Source of the DNA: JAMLGJ01 sp047972145
Lineage (GTDB): Bacteria; Actinomycetota; Acidimicrobiia; Acidimicrobiales; Microtrichaceae
NCBI GenBank assembly: GCA_047972145.1
Contig: JBKEAI010000125.1
Coordinates: 1 to 45,720 of the forward strand
DNA: 45,720 nucleotides
Direction of reading: 5' to 3'
Below the pieces are notes generated by a model that saw nothing but the letters and a program-made list of their open reading frames with translations, searched no databases and had not been told where the DNA came from. Shown here piece by piece: positions 14,805-23,197 of this stretch; the first letter of the stretch is position 1; every line of letters begins with the position of its first letter. The translations under genes and the position numbers were made by a program.

Positions 14805-15488
14805 TCAGGGGGCCAGGCGCTCCTTGGTCCAGGCGGCTGCGGGTTCTGTGCGGCTGAAGCGGATCCGGTCGTGCAGTCGGCTGGATCTGCCCTGCCAGAA
14901 CTCGATCGAGCGTGCGGTGACCGCGTAGCCACCCCAGTGCCCAGGCCTTGTGACCGGCGCCCCCTCGAAGCGCTCCTCGAAGCGATCGACCGCGGCTTCG
15001 AGCTCTCCCCGATCGCCGAGCGTGCTGGACTGCTCACTGGCCCAGGCGGCGATCTGGCTATCGCGGGGGCGCTGCGCGAAGTACAGGTCGCTCGCCTCGT
15101 CGTCGAGCTCGTGAGCGGCTCCGTCGACACGCACCTGGCGGTGCAACGGCAGCCAGCTGAACAACAGGCACACCTGCGGGTTCGAAGCGATGTCGTTGCC
15201 CTTGTGACTGGAGCGGTTCGTGAAGAACCAGAACTCTCCCGAGTCGGTCACATCACGCAGCAGCACGTTGCGGGAGCTCGGCCGACCCGCGGTGTCGACC
15301 GTCGACAGGCCCATGGCGTTGAAGTCAGCCCCCATGTGCTCGCCCGCTTCGGCGAGCCATTCCCGCAACGGTGCGATCGGTTCATCGGGGAGGTCGCCAA
15401 ACGCGAGCGTCCCCCACTCGTAGTCGAACCTGACGTTCAGGTCAGGACCCACACCACCGTCGGGTCGGTCAGAGGTCATGGTGGGCAT
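14805..15488 (-). CDS. pdxH: Pyridoxamine 5'-phosphate oxidase
   Basis: About 227 residues. The FMN enzyme oxidises pyridoxamine or pyridoxine 5'-phosphate to pyridoxal 5'-phosphate in the salvage and final step of vitamin B6 supply. Conserved segments are SSRNVLLRDV, FWFFTNRSSHKGNDI (FMN and substrate), FSWLPLHRQVRVDG, GHWGGYAV and, at the C-terminus, FWQGRSSRLHDRIRF. ATG 15488 or 15479 are equally possible starts and neither has a strong ribosome-binding site. The gene is convergent with the carbonic anhydrase-like gene and separated from it by only 19 bp. Confidence 0.92.
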   Translation of the reverse strand: MPTMTSDRPDGGVGPDLNVRFDYEWGTLAFGDLPDEPIAPLREWLAEAGEHMGADFNAMGLSTVDTAGRPSSRNVLLRDVTDSGEFWFFTNRSSHKGNDIASNPQVCLLFSWLPLHRQVRVDGAAHELDDEASDLYFAQRPRDSQIAAWASEQSSTLGDRGELEAAVDRFEERFEGAPVTRPGHWGGYAVTARSIEFWQGRSSRLHDRIRFSRTEPAAAWTKERLAP

Positions 15489-15564
15489 CACAGGTGTGAT
15501 CGGAGCTGGCTCGGCGCACACCGGCAGTCAAGCACCCGGGTACCGGGAGCCACCACCCCGTTCG

Positions 15565-15683
15565 GACATCGCAGCGACATCGCAGCGACTTCACAGCGAC
15601 TTCGCAGTGCCTTCGACCCGAACGAGGTGGCCTCCGATGCACCGCTGTGACCAGCACCGCTGTGACCAGCACCGGTGTGACCA
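15565..15683. repeat. Two unrelated tandem arrays upstream of crcB
   Basis: Four 11-bp units (GACATCGCAGC twice, GACTTCACAGC, GACTTCGCAGT) run 15565-15608. Three 15-bp units (GCACCGCTGTGACCA twice, then GCACCGGTGTGACCA) run 15639-15683 and abut the -10 box of crcB. Confidence 0.85.
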
Positions 15684-15689
15684 TAGGCT
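15684..15689 (+). promoter_or_regulatory. Leaderless -10 box of crcB
   Basis: TAGGCT lies exactly 6 nt before ATG 15696. The last 15-bp repeat upstream supplies GTGACC near the -35 position. Confidence 0.5.
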
Positions 15690-15695
15690 CGGCCG

Positions 15696-16121
15696 ATGCG
15701 CCGACGGACTGCCTCAGCGATCGTGCTCGGTGCGATCGTCGGCGCTGCCCTGCGCTGGGCTGTCAGCCGTTGGGCGGGCCCCGGTGGGATCGACCCGGCG
15801 CTCCTGGCGGTCAACACCGCCGGGGCGGCCCTCCTCGGCTACGTCGCAACGGCGACGACCGTCGGTCCCCGATCCGGGACGACACGGCCGTGGCCGGCGC
15901 GGGTCGAAGAACTCCCGGCCCTGTTGGGTGCCGGTCTCTGCGGTGCGTTGACCACATGGTCGAGCCTGGCATTGCGTACCGCCGAGCAGTTCCGCGCCGG
16001 GCCCTTGCTCAGCCCATCGCTGTGGCTCAGCTCCAACGTGGTGCTCGGGCTGGCCGCGGCGTTCGGGGGCCGCGCGGTCGCCGGGATCCGTCGGGACGCG
16101 CGACGCACAGGCGGCGTGTGA
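15696..16121 (+). CDS. crcB: CrcB/Fluc fluoride channel subunit 1
   Basis: 141 residues with four membrane segments. Family motifs are GAALRWAVSRW (first helix), LAVNTAGAALLGY (the conserved Asn of the pore) and GLCGALTTWSSLALRTAEQ (the TTWSS-type region with the helix break that binds the central Na+). Fluc proteins export fluoride as antiparallel dimers. The stop overlaps the start of a second crcB gene (TGATG), as expected for a heterodimer encoded by two genes. No fluoride riboswitch was recognised upstream. Confidence 0.92.
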   Translation: MRRRTASAIVLGAIVGAALRWAVSRWAGPGGIDPALLAVNTAGAALLGYVATATTVGPRSGTTRPWPARVEELPALLGAGLCGALTTWSSLALRTAEQFRAGPLLSPSLWLSSNVVLGLAAAFGGRAVAGIRRDARRTGGV

Positions 16122-16462
16122 TGGGTGTTGTCCTCGCGGTCGTCGGGTTCGCGGCAGCGGCCGGAATCGGGGCGCTCGGGCGCGCCTACGTGATCGAATC
16201 TCTGAACACCACGGAGTTCCCGGTAGGCACGCTGGTCGTGAACGCAGGCGGCTCCCTGCTGGCTGGAATCGCAGCGTCGCGGGTTCCCAACTGGGCGGCC
16301 ACCATCGTAGGTGTCGCGGCCTTGGGCTCGTTCACGACCTTCTCCACGTTCGCCGACGAGGCGGTCGTGATGTGGGCACGCAGACGCGCCGGCGCGGCGG
16401 CCTACGTGCTTGCGACAGTGGTCAGTGCAGTGGGCGCGGCATACCTCGGCCTGGGTCTGTGA
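16121..16462 (+). CDS. crcB: CrcB/Fluc fluoride channel subunit 2
   Basis: 113 residues with four membrane segments. It keeps GIGALGRAYVIES, TLVVNAGGSLLAGI and LGSFTTFSTFADEAV, the last being the canonical TTFST signature. ATG 16121 overlaps the preceding stop by one base, implying translational coupling. The longer open frame upstream is out-of-frame shadow of crcB subunit 1. The pair should assemble as an antiparallel heterodimeric fluoride channel. Confidence 0.92.
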   Translation: MGVVLAVVGFAAAAGIGALGRAYVIESLNTTEFPVGTLVVNAGGSLLAGIAASRVPNWAATIVGVAALGSFTTFSTFADEAVVMWARRRAGAAAYVLATVVSAVGAAYLGLGL

Positions 16463-16542
16463 GAGGTCCTGCGAGTCAGGGCTGTTCGGGGCCTGAGCAA
16501 CCTCGGTGGTGCCGCCCCGGTGGAGCCGCTCGATGTGGCCGT

Positions 16543-18795
16543 CTACTTCACCACCGCCTGACGGCAGCCCACCCCGAACCAGGTCCACGCGGCGACCGAG
16601 TCCGCCGTGTATACGCACACGTTGTGGGTGCCGGGGGGAAGGGCGATCGCCTGGGACCACCCGCTGTCGGGATCCACGTTGCCACCGAAGAAGTTGAAGA
16701 TGTCGGGTCGGTACCCGGCCACCGCCGGGCGCCCAACGTCGAGGCCGTTCACCTGCACCATCACCTGCGGCTTGCCACCGTCGGGGTCGATCGCCCAGCC
16801 GCCCACACCGATGGTGCGCCCGGCGACGATCACACCTTCGAAGCCCGCCAGCGGAGGCGAACCGGGGCCGGGTGTCGCCGGCGCGGCAGGTCCCGCGCCC
16901 GAGGGCCCGATGGCGGAGTTGACCGGCCCGGTCGACACGCCGGTGCTCGACTGGCCCAACGGATCACGGATGACCACATTGATCGTGTACGCGCCCTTCG
17001 TGAACGGATTCAGGTCCACGCTCACCGTGTTGACACCGGCGCTGACCGCCCGGTTGGTCACAACCCTGGTTCCGGGGTTGGAGTCCCCGCCATTGGAATC
17101 GACGTACACATCGGCGACCGATCCGGGTTCGAACGCGCGGTCCTCGAAGCGCACGTCGAAGCGGCCCGCCGCGTTGGGGGTGTCGTCGTGGGACAACCGC
17201 ACGTTGCCGAGGTGCCAGTTCCTGTTGCCGGGATCCTCGTGGGGATCGAGTCGGAACAGATGGACCATCTTCGATGCCGGCCCACCCCACCCAAGCCCCT
17301 TTGACCCGCCGAACTGCTCGATGTCGCCGGGATTCGGCGTCTTGAGGGACACCGTGTAGGTGGTGTGGCGCGTCGAGGGGAACACGTCGCGCGAACACAC
17401 CGATTGGCCGTTGACCACGAACCAGCAGAACCGCATGTCCAGACCCTCGCCCGGTACGGCGTTGGTCCCGTAGGCGCCTTCGTAGGAGATGTCCCAGGTC
17501 ACCCGGTGCCACAGGCTCGCGTCGATGGCCGGGCCCGCCCACGAGGCGTCGGACAGGAACAGGTGTGGATCGTCGCGCTGGCCGGCGGAGGTCGCGTTCA
17601 ACCATCCACCGGCGAGCCCGGGGTTGAAGTTCCTCGATGCCAGCGCCCCGTCGAACATCACCGGGACATCACCCGCGTCGTTGAAGTCCTTGGGGTTTGC
17701 GAGCACCTCGGTGAACCAGTCGCCGGCGCCGGTGACATCGGGGTCGATCACCACAGGGCGGGGCCGTGCGTTGACCGTCACAGCGGTCGGTGCCGAGGTG
17801 GCACCTCCCGAGGTGTTGGAGGTGACGAGTCGGTAGCCACCCGCCGGCAGCGCTCCGAATTCGACCGTGCGCGACCCGCTCAGGGTGCGCAGCACCCCGG
17901 CGTGCAGGGCCTGGTTGGTCGGTGTGCCGTTGTTGGCGGGATTCGCGTCGCCGTCGTGCCACAGGGCCGAAGTGCCGGCGCGGTTCGGGTTCACCGTTGC
18001 GGTGGACACTCCGGGCTGGTAGATCCGCACCCAGTCGAGCACCCCGTTCACACCACCGACACCGCCGACCGACGGCTGCAACGCCACATGCGCGATCGAG
18101 CCGTTCGCCCAGGCAGCACCCTGCAACGAGTTGGGGAAGTCGGGGTTGGTGAAGCTGTCCGCGTCGTTGGCACCGGTCATGTCGAGGTCGTAGGTGTGCC
18201 AACCGGCGCGGAGGTTGATCGCCTTGAGGCCCTGTCCCGCGCACGACTCGTAGGGGTCCCCCACGCCGTTGCCACCGGACGCGCAGTGGTTGAACACGAT
18301 CAGCCCGACGATGTCACGGTCGGTGTACGCACGGAACGACATCCGTGTGAACCGGCTGGAGTTGACCCGGTTGTGGCTCGCCTGGCGGCCACCTGTGTAG
18401 TCCATCTCGGTGGGTTCGGCTCCGACGAAGTAAAGCCGGCCACCGCCTGAATCGGTGTTGTAGGTGACCGAACCGGGAGTCCACGAGGCGTTGGCGAGCT
18501 TCACCCGACGCCCCTTGACAGGGTCCCAGTCCGCAGCGTCGGTGAAGTCCATCGGATCGGACCACGTCTCGGTGAAGTACTCCGGAGCCTCCGCGATGTT
18601 GGTCGTCGACACCGATGGAGCCTGCTCACCCTGGATCCTCACGGACTCGGCGGCATCGACGCGCACCGCCAGCATGCCGGTTGCTCCCCACACCGCGAGC
18701 AGCACAGCACTCGTGGCCGCAGCCATGTTGAGAGAACGTCTTCGGACGCTTCCAGCGGAAATGGGGGGCCTCCAGGTCGGCTTCGGGGCGCGCAC
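16543..18795 (-). CDS. Secreted protein with two beta-sandwich-like repeats, function unknown
   Basis: 750 residues. A signal peptide is clear: a basic VRRRSLN, a hydrophobic stretch with AVLLAVWGATGMLAV, and cleavage near VDAAES. GTG 18795 is used because ATG 18726 would lose the basic region. Two related modules follow. The first begins EYFTETWSDPMDFTDAADW and the second DWFTEVLANPKDFNDAGD; both continue with an L[YF][FL]-strand, an RMSF/RVTW strand, a Cys-containing strand, YDLDM/YTVSL and a final WVRIY/GNVRL strand. This resembles carbohydrate-binding jelly-roll domains. A Pro/Gly linker leads to a C-terminal domain (GVGGWAIDPDGGKP to HNVCVYTADS) seen in actinobacterial surface proteins. 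The ligand is unknown. Confidence 0.75.
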   Translation of the reverse strand: MRAPKPTWRPPISAGSVRRRSLNMAAATSAVLLAVWGATGMLAVRVDAAESVRIQGEQAPSVSTTNIAEAPEYFTETWSDPMDFTDAADWDPVKGRRVKLANASWTPGSVTYNTDSGGGRLYFVGAEPTEMDYTGGRQASHNRVNSSRFTRMSFRAYTDRDIVGLIVFNHCASGGNGVGDPYESCAGQGLKAINLRAGWHTYDLDMTGANDADSFTNPDFPNSLQGAAWANGSIAHVALQPSVGGVGGVNGVLDWVRIYQPGVSTATVNPNRAGTSALWHDGDANPANNGTPTNQALHAGVLRTLSGSRTVEFGALPAGGYRLVTSNTSGGATSAPTAVTVNARPRPVVIDPDVTGAGDWFTEVLANPKDFNDAGDVPVMFDGALASRNFNPGLAGGWLNATSAGQRDDPHLFLSDASWAGPAIDASLWHRVTWDISYEGAYGTNAVPGEGLDMRFCWFVVNGQSVCSRDVFPSTRHTTYTVSLKTPNPGDIEQFGGSKGLGWGGPASKMVHLFRLDPHEDPGNRNWHLGNVRLSHDDTPNAAGRFDVRFEDRAFEPGSVADVYVDSNGGDSNPGTRVVTNRAVSAGVNTVSVDLNPFTKGAYTINVVIRDPLGQSSTGVSTGPVNSAIGPSGAGPAAPATPGPGSPPLAGFEGVIVAGRTIGVGGWAIDPDGGKPQVMVQVNGLDVGRPAVAGYRPDIFNFFGGNVDPDSGWSQAIALPPGTHNVCVYTADSVAAWTWFGVGCRQAVVK

Positions 18796-18886
18796 GCCAC
18801 TTCCGTCACATCGACCGATTCCCCCAGGACCTTAATCGGGACAGCACCGATGCAGCCCTGGGGAGGACATCACCTGCCCGGGGTCG

Positions 18887-20179
18887 TCACCTCCCTGGGG
18901 CCGTGAGCACCTCGAGACCACGCATGTAGGGCACGAGCAACTCGGGTAGCACCACCGACCCGTCCGGTTGACGGTTGGTCTCCACGATCGCGGCCCAGAC
19001 CCTCGGTACGGCCAGTGCGGACCCATTGAGGGTGTGGAGGATCTCGGTGCCCTTGCCGCCCGTCGCCCGGTAGCGCAGGTTGGCCCGGCGGGCCTGGTAG
19101 TCGCCGAACCACGACACCGACGACACCTCGAGCCAGCGGTCCACCCCCGGCGCATACACCTCGATGTCGAAGGTGCGCCGCGACGATGCCCCCAGGTCTC
19201 CTGCGCAGAGGTCCAGGATCCGGTACGGCAGACCGAGATCGGCGATGAGCCTCTCGGAGCGGGCGAGGATCTCCGCGTGCAGGTCCGCGGCGTCGTCGGG
19301 CTCGCACAGAGCGAGTAGCTCGACCTTGTCGAACTCGTGTACCCGCAGCAACCCGCGGGTGTCCTTGCCCGCGGATCCGGCCTCGCGACGGAAGCACGAC
19401 GTGTGGGCACAGAAGCGCCGGGGCAGCTCGGAGGCGTCGAGGATCTCGTCGCGCGCGAGCGATGTGAGCGGGACCTCTGCGGTGGGGATCGCCCACAGCT
19501 CGTCGCGTTCGCAGCTGTACGCCTCGTCTACGAACTTGGGCAGGTGCCCGGTTGCCACCATCGTGTCGGTACGCACCAGGGTGGGGGGTCGGATCTCCTC
19601 GTAGAGGTCCACGTTGCGGTCGAGCGCCAACTGGCACAGCGCACGCACCAGGGCCGCCCCGGCGCCGCGGTACATCACGAACATCGACCCGGACAGCTTC
19701 ACCGCCCGTTCCACGTCGAGCAGGCCCAGTTCCTCACCGATGTCCCAGTGCGGCACGCGTTGGTGCTCCGCGTACGAATCGGCATCGAAGCCCTCGGTGC
19801 GCACGACGACGTTGTCGACCTCACCGAGGCCATCGGGACACTCATCCGCGGGGATGTTCGGGATGCGCAACATCACCTCGCGCAGGTCGGCCTCGAGCAC
19901 GCCGGCACGCTCGTCGAGGTCCTTCTCCTCGGCGCCCAGGACCTTGGACTGCTCCTGTAGCTCACCCGCCTCCTCCTTGCGGCCGTCGCGGAACATCTGG
20001 CCCACCGCGTTGGAGATCGAACGGATCTCGGCGCGCAGTGAGTCCCGCTTCGCGCTCAAGGAGCGGAGCTCGGCGTCGAGCGCTGCTGCCCTCTCGACCG
20101 CCTCGGGGCCCTCACCACGACGCGACACGCCCGCTGTGACCAGGTCGATGTCGGAGCGGATCAGTCGAACGTCGAGCAT
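18887..20179 (-). CDS. serS: Seryl-tRNA synthetase
   Basis: 430 residues, the normal length. The N-terminal ~105 residues form the tRNA-binding coiled coil (VERAAALDAELRSLSAKRD to ADLREVMLRIPNIP). The class II core has TAEVPLTSLARDEIL, motif 2 FRREAGSAGKDTRGLLRVHE, and motif 3 NGSALAVPRVWAAIVETNRQ. It charges tRNA-Ser, and tRNA-Sec where present. ATG 20179 has TACCGT exactly 6 nt upstream (plus-strand 20186-20191), so the mRNA is probably leaderless; the longer open frame to 20479 is a shadow. No T-box is seen. Confidence 0.96.
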   Translation of the reverse strand: MLDVRLIRSDIDLVTAGVSRRGEGPEAVERAAALDAELRSLSAKRDSLRAEIRSISNAVGQMFRDGRKEEAGELQEQSKVLGAEEKDLDERAGVLEADLREVMLRIPNIPADECPDGLGEVDNVVVRTEGFDADSYAEHQRVPHWDIGEELGLLDVERAVKLSGSMFVMYRGAGAALVRALCQLALDRNVDLYEEIRPPTLVRTDTMVATGHLPKFVDEAYSCERDELWAIPTAEVPLTSLARDEILDASELPRRFCAHTSCFRREAGSAGKDTRGLLRVHEFDKVELLALCEPDDAADLHAEILARSERLIADLGLPYRILDLCAGDLGASSRRTFDIEVYAPGVDRWLEVSSVSWFGDYQARRANLRYRATGGKGTEILHTLNGSALAVPRVWAAIVETNRQPDGSVVLPELLVPYMRGLEVLTAPGR

Positions 20180-20260
20180 CGGCCAACGGTAGCCACGACA
20201 CCGCGCCTGCAACGACCCCGTTCCGCGGGACACCGGAAACGGGTAGGTCCACCTCCTGGG

Positions 20261-20286
20261 GACCTCTGGGGAACCCCCCAGGGGTC
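20261..20286. promoter_or_regulatory. Hairpin in the serS/membrane-protein divergent region
   Basis: GACCTCTGGGG (20261-20271) and CCCCAGGGGTC (20276-20286) form an 11-bp stem with one G-T pair and an AACC loop. It lies about 110 nt before ATG 20395 and upstream of serS, so it could be an attenuator stem or DNA element; its role is not known. Confidence 0.4.
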
Positions 20287-20394
20287 TTTGGGGGACTCCC
20301 CCGATACCGAGACGGAATCGATGGGCGCACGGTTGTGGTGCAGGCCGGATCCACCCGGTCGGCACCCGGATCGACAACGAACAGGGAGCACGCA

Positions 20395-21132
20395 ATGAGC
20401 TACACCACATCCACCACCCACCAGGCACCGCTCGGGTCCGCACCGGTCGAATCGGCACGGGTCGGCCAGCAGGACGCACGCGCGTACCTGACCGAACGCC
20501 GCAACGAGGGCGTCACCCCCGAGCGGATCACCCGGGAGCTGATCACCAACGGCTGGGATGCCGACACCGCCGGACGCGCCGCCCTGCGATCGTTGCGGCG
20601 GGCCGACCACCATTCGCTGCTCTATTGGAGCCTCACCTTCTCAGCCGGGTTCGCAGCCCTCGCGACCGCCTCCGCGCTGCACCTCGCGCTGATCCCCGCC
20701 GACGAGCGATCTGCGATGGCGCTGGCGACCTGGATCACCGTGGCACTCGTCGCGGCCCCGCTCGCAGCGGTGTCGGCGCACTTCGCACGCAGGGTGGAAG
20801 CCGCCAGCAGCCACGCAGTGTGGTCACCGACGCGGCGGGCCCTGTTTGGAACCCTCGCCGGGGTGACCGCCGTGGTCGGCCTCGGTCGGCTCCTCACCTA
20901 CGTGTTCGAGGCCGTCGCGGCCATGGTCGGCGTCGAAGGCTACGAGCTGACATCGGCATCGCTGCCACAGGTGATCGTCTCGCTCGCCGTCTCGGTGCCC
21001 CTGTTCACCTGGTCCCTCATCGAGTGGCGGCGTTCCAACGTGTTGATCCGTGGCCTCTCCGCGGATACGGAGCGCAACACCAACAACGCCGGCAACGACA
21101 GCAACAACCAGGGGAGCTACGACGATGCCTGA
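20395..21132 (+). CDS. Multi-pass membrane protein with N-terminal helical domain, unknown
   Basis: 245 residues; GGGAG at 20385-20389 precedes ATG 20395. Residues about 26-67 (ARAYLTERRNEGVTPERITR, then an LR-rich helix) look like a small soluble helical domain. Four membrane segments follow (SLTFSAGFAALATASALHLA, WITVALVAAPLAAVSAHFA, LFGTLAGVTAVVGLGRLLTY, VIVSLAVSVPLFTWSLIEW). The tail is Asn-rich. It resembles DUF5671-like proteins only loosely. It precedes a histidine kinase by 75 bp on the same strand and may be its transcript partner. Confidence 0.7.
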   Translation: MSYTTSTTHQAPLGSAPVESARVGQQDARAYLTERRNEGVTPERITRELITNGWDADTAGRAALRSLRRADHHSLLYWSLTFSAGFAALATASALHLALIPADERSAMALATWITVALVAAPLAAVSAHFARRVEAASSHAVWSPTRRALFGTLAGVTAVVGLGRLLTYVFEAVAAMVGVEGYELTSASLPQVIVSLAVSVPLFTWSLIEWRRSNVLIRGLSADTERNTNNAGNDSNNQGSYDDA

Positions 21133-21207
21133 GGTGAGTGGGCCCTCGGGGATCTTCGCCGAATCGGTTCCGATCTCAGCGTCACGGCGGTGGTTTAGCG
21201 TGATGTG

Positions 21208-22407
21208 ATGGCAGGTGTACCTCCGAAGATGTTGCACCTGCCCCGCTACGGCAACGGTCGCCCAACCTCACCCACCGACCGTGGTGCCCTGTTCGGGCTC
21301 GGGGTGTTCCGGACCGTCACAGCGGTCTGGGCAGTCGTTGTGGCGCTCGTCGACGCACGATCCGGCGTGCTGGTACGGCCGTCGCTCGCGTTCGCGATCC
21401 TCGGCCCACTGCTGGTGTGGTCGGTGATGACCGTGGTGCTGGCCAGGCGGTCGCCCGATGTGTTGACCACCACACCCGCACAGGTGATCGACCTCGCGTT
21501 CGGTGCCGCGGTGGTAGCGGCGGAGTGGTTCACCTACGACGGTGATCACCCCCTCCGCTTCGGTGCGATGTGGCAGCTCGCCCCGATCATCAGCGCCGGG
21601 CTGCGCTTCGGGACCCTGGGCGGCCTGGCGGCAGGAACAGCTCTGGGGATCCTCAACGCGGTCGTCCTCGCCACCACCGAGGGGCTCGAGGGCTACGTGC
21701 TGGCGAGCCTCTCCGCGATCGTGCTCTTCGGTGTGGCGGGGGCGGCGTCGGGAGCGATACTCGACAGGCTGCGACGCGTGGAGGACGACCTCGCCGAGGC
21801 ACGTGCGAGGGAACGGGTTGCCCAGACGCTGCACGACGGGGTGCTCCAGACCCTCGCGGTGATCCAGCGACGCAGCGACGATGCCGAGTTGGTGGAGCTG
21901 GCCGCCACCCAGGACCGCGACCTGCGCCGCTGGATCCGCCAGGACATGCACGACCACGAGGCGGGCACCGGGACCACCGACGGTGCAGGCTCGGTGTCGT
22001 TGGTCGACTCCCTGCACAACGTGGCCGAAGACCTGCGCCGCCGCGAGCACCTCCAGGTGAACGTGGTCGCGGTGGGGTCGCCTGAGACTCCCCCCGAGCT
22101 CGGCGAAGCGTTGCTCGGTGCCATCCGCGAGGCGGTGACCAACGCATCCAAGCACGGGCGCGCGAGCTCGGCAACGGTGTTCGTGGATCAAGACGACGAC
22201 GAGCTCGTGTGTTCGGTCAACGACGATGGTTCCGGATTCGACGAGGATGCACTCGTGGAGGGCTTCGGTATGACGACATCGATGCGCGCACCCATCGAAC
22301 GACTCGGTGGTGAGGTCACCATCGGCTCGGGGCCGGGGGTCGGAACGCAGGTCGAGATCCGGGTACCCCTGGGCAGGCGTGGTCGACAGTCGGGACCCCG
22401 ACGGTGA
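21208..22407 (+). CDS. NarL-family sensor histidine kinase
   Basis: 399 residues. The N-terminal half has about six hydrophobic segments. A short coiled region (DRLRRVEDDLAEARARERVA) leads to the HisKA_3 phosphoacceptor helix with His in VAQTLHDGVLQTLAVI. The ATPase domain has IREAVTNASKHGRAS (N box), VNDDGSGFD (G1) and GFGMTTSMRAPIERLGGEV (G2). This is the NarX/DesK class. The signal is unknown; it may be sensed in the membrane. ATG 21208 is used, though GTG 21205 is adjacent. It pairs with the LuxR-type regulator 31 bp downstream. Confidence 0.9.
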   Translation: MAGVPPKMLHLPRYGNGRPTSPTDRGALFGLGVFRTVTAVWAVVVALVDARSGVLVRPSLAFAILGPLLVWSVMTVVLARRSPDVLTTTPAQVIDLAFGAAVVAAEWFTYDGDHPLRFGAMWQLAPIISAGLRFGTLGGLAAGTALGILNAVVLATTEGLEGYVLASLSAIVLFGVAGAASGAILDRLRRVEDDLAEARARERVAQTLHDGVLQTLAVIQRRSDDAELVELAATQDRDLRRWIRQDMHDHEAGTGTTDGAGSVSLVDSLHNVAEDLRRREHLQVNVVAVGSPETPPELGEALLGAIREAVTNASKHGRASSATVFVDQDDDELVCSVNDDGSGFDEDALVEGFGMTTSMRAPIERLGGEVTIGSGPGVGTQVEIRVPLGRRGRQSGPRR

Positions 22408-22438
22408 AACGACCGTCAGTGGTGGGCGGAGGGTGGCG

Positions 22439-23107
22439 ATGAGCGGGGCGTCTTCAGTGGGCGGGCGCGACCTGCGGGTCGTGGTCGCGGACGACCACCA
22501 GATCTGGCGTAGCGGCCTGCGCGCGGACCTCGGGGAGGGGTTCGCCGTGGTGGGCGAGGCCGCTGACGCGACCGAGGCGATCGAGGTGATCCGGCGCGAG
22601 GCACCCGACCTGGTCGTGTGCGACCTCCACATGCCCGAGGGCGGTGGGCTCGCGGTGGTGCGCGAGGTGGCCGCGAGCGTGCCGGTGGTGATCCTCACGG
22701 TCTCAGAGGCCGAGCGGGACCTCCTCGACACGGTTGCCGCGGGGGCGGTCGGCTACCTGTTGAAGTCCACGGGCACCGACGAGATCCGGCGTGCGCTTCG
22801 GGCGGCCGCCGATGGCGAGCCGGTGTTCTCACCACAGCTCGCGGCACTGCTCATCGGCGAGTTCCGACGCCTGGCCGGCTCTGGCAGCACCGGCACGGGG
22901 TCGGCGGAGGCGCCGGGCTCCCTCTCGCCTCGCGAGCGTGAGGTTCTGGGCCTGGTGGCCAGAGGTCTCACCTACCGCCAGGTCGCGGACGAGCTGTTCA
23001 TCTCCCCCAAGACCGTCGAGAACCACGTGCGCAACACGATGGCCAAGCTGCACCTGTCGCGCCGCAACGAGCTCATCCGCTGGGCGGTCGACCACGGCAT
23101 CGGTTGA
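22439..23107 (+). CDS. LuxR/NarL-family response regulator
   Basis: 222 residues; GGAGGG precedes ATG 22439. Receiver domain: ADDHQIW near the N-terminus, the phospho-acceptor D62 in VVCDLHMPEG, Thr in VVILTVSE and Lys in YLLKSTG. The C-terminal LuxR HTH has LSPREREVLGLVARGLTYRQ and KTVENHVRNTMAKL. It should bind DNA when phosphorylated by the preceding kinase. The ABC exporter immediately downstream is the likeliest target, by gene order. Confidence 0.92.
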   Translation: MSGASSVGGRDLRVVVADDHQIWRSGLRADLGEGFAVVGEAADATEAIEVIRREAPDLVVCDLHMPEGGGLAVVREVAASVPVVILTVSEAERDLLDTVAAGAVGYLLKSTGTDEIRRALRAAADGEPVFSPQLAALLIGEFRRLAGSGSTGTGSAEAPGSLSPREREVLGLVARGLTYRQVADELFISPKTVENHVRNTMAKLHLSRRNELIRWAVDHGIG

Positions 23108-23185
23108 ACCACCCGAACCGATATCCCGTCCCGATACCCGGCCCGGACGACCGGCGCTGATATCCGACCATGATCCCTGCCCTTG

Positions 23186-23191
23186 TATGGT
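23186..23191 (+). promoter_or_regulatory. Leaderless -10 box of the ABC ATPase gene
   Basis: TATGGT lies exactly 6 nt before GTG 23198, supporting that start and transcription independent of the response regulator gene. Confidence 0.5.
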
Positions 23192-23197
23192 CCCGAT

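Noticed and set aside
15540..15695. Fluoride riboswitch before crcB
   Set aside because: The space is filled by tandem repeats and the gene appears leaderless, so no room for the aptamer in the mRNA.
20180..20394. T-box leader for serS
   Set aside because: No T-box sequence or specifier loop is recognised, and the TACCGT box 6 nt before the ATG implies no leader.
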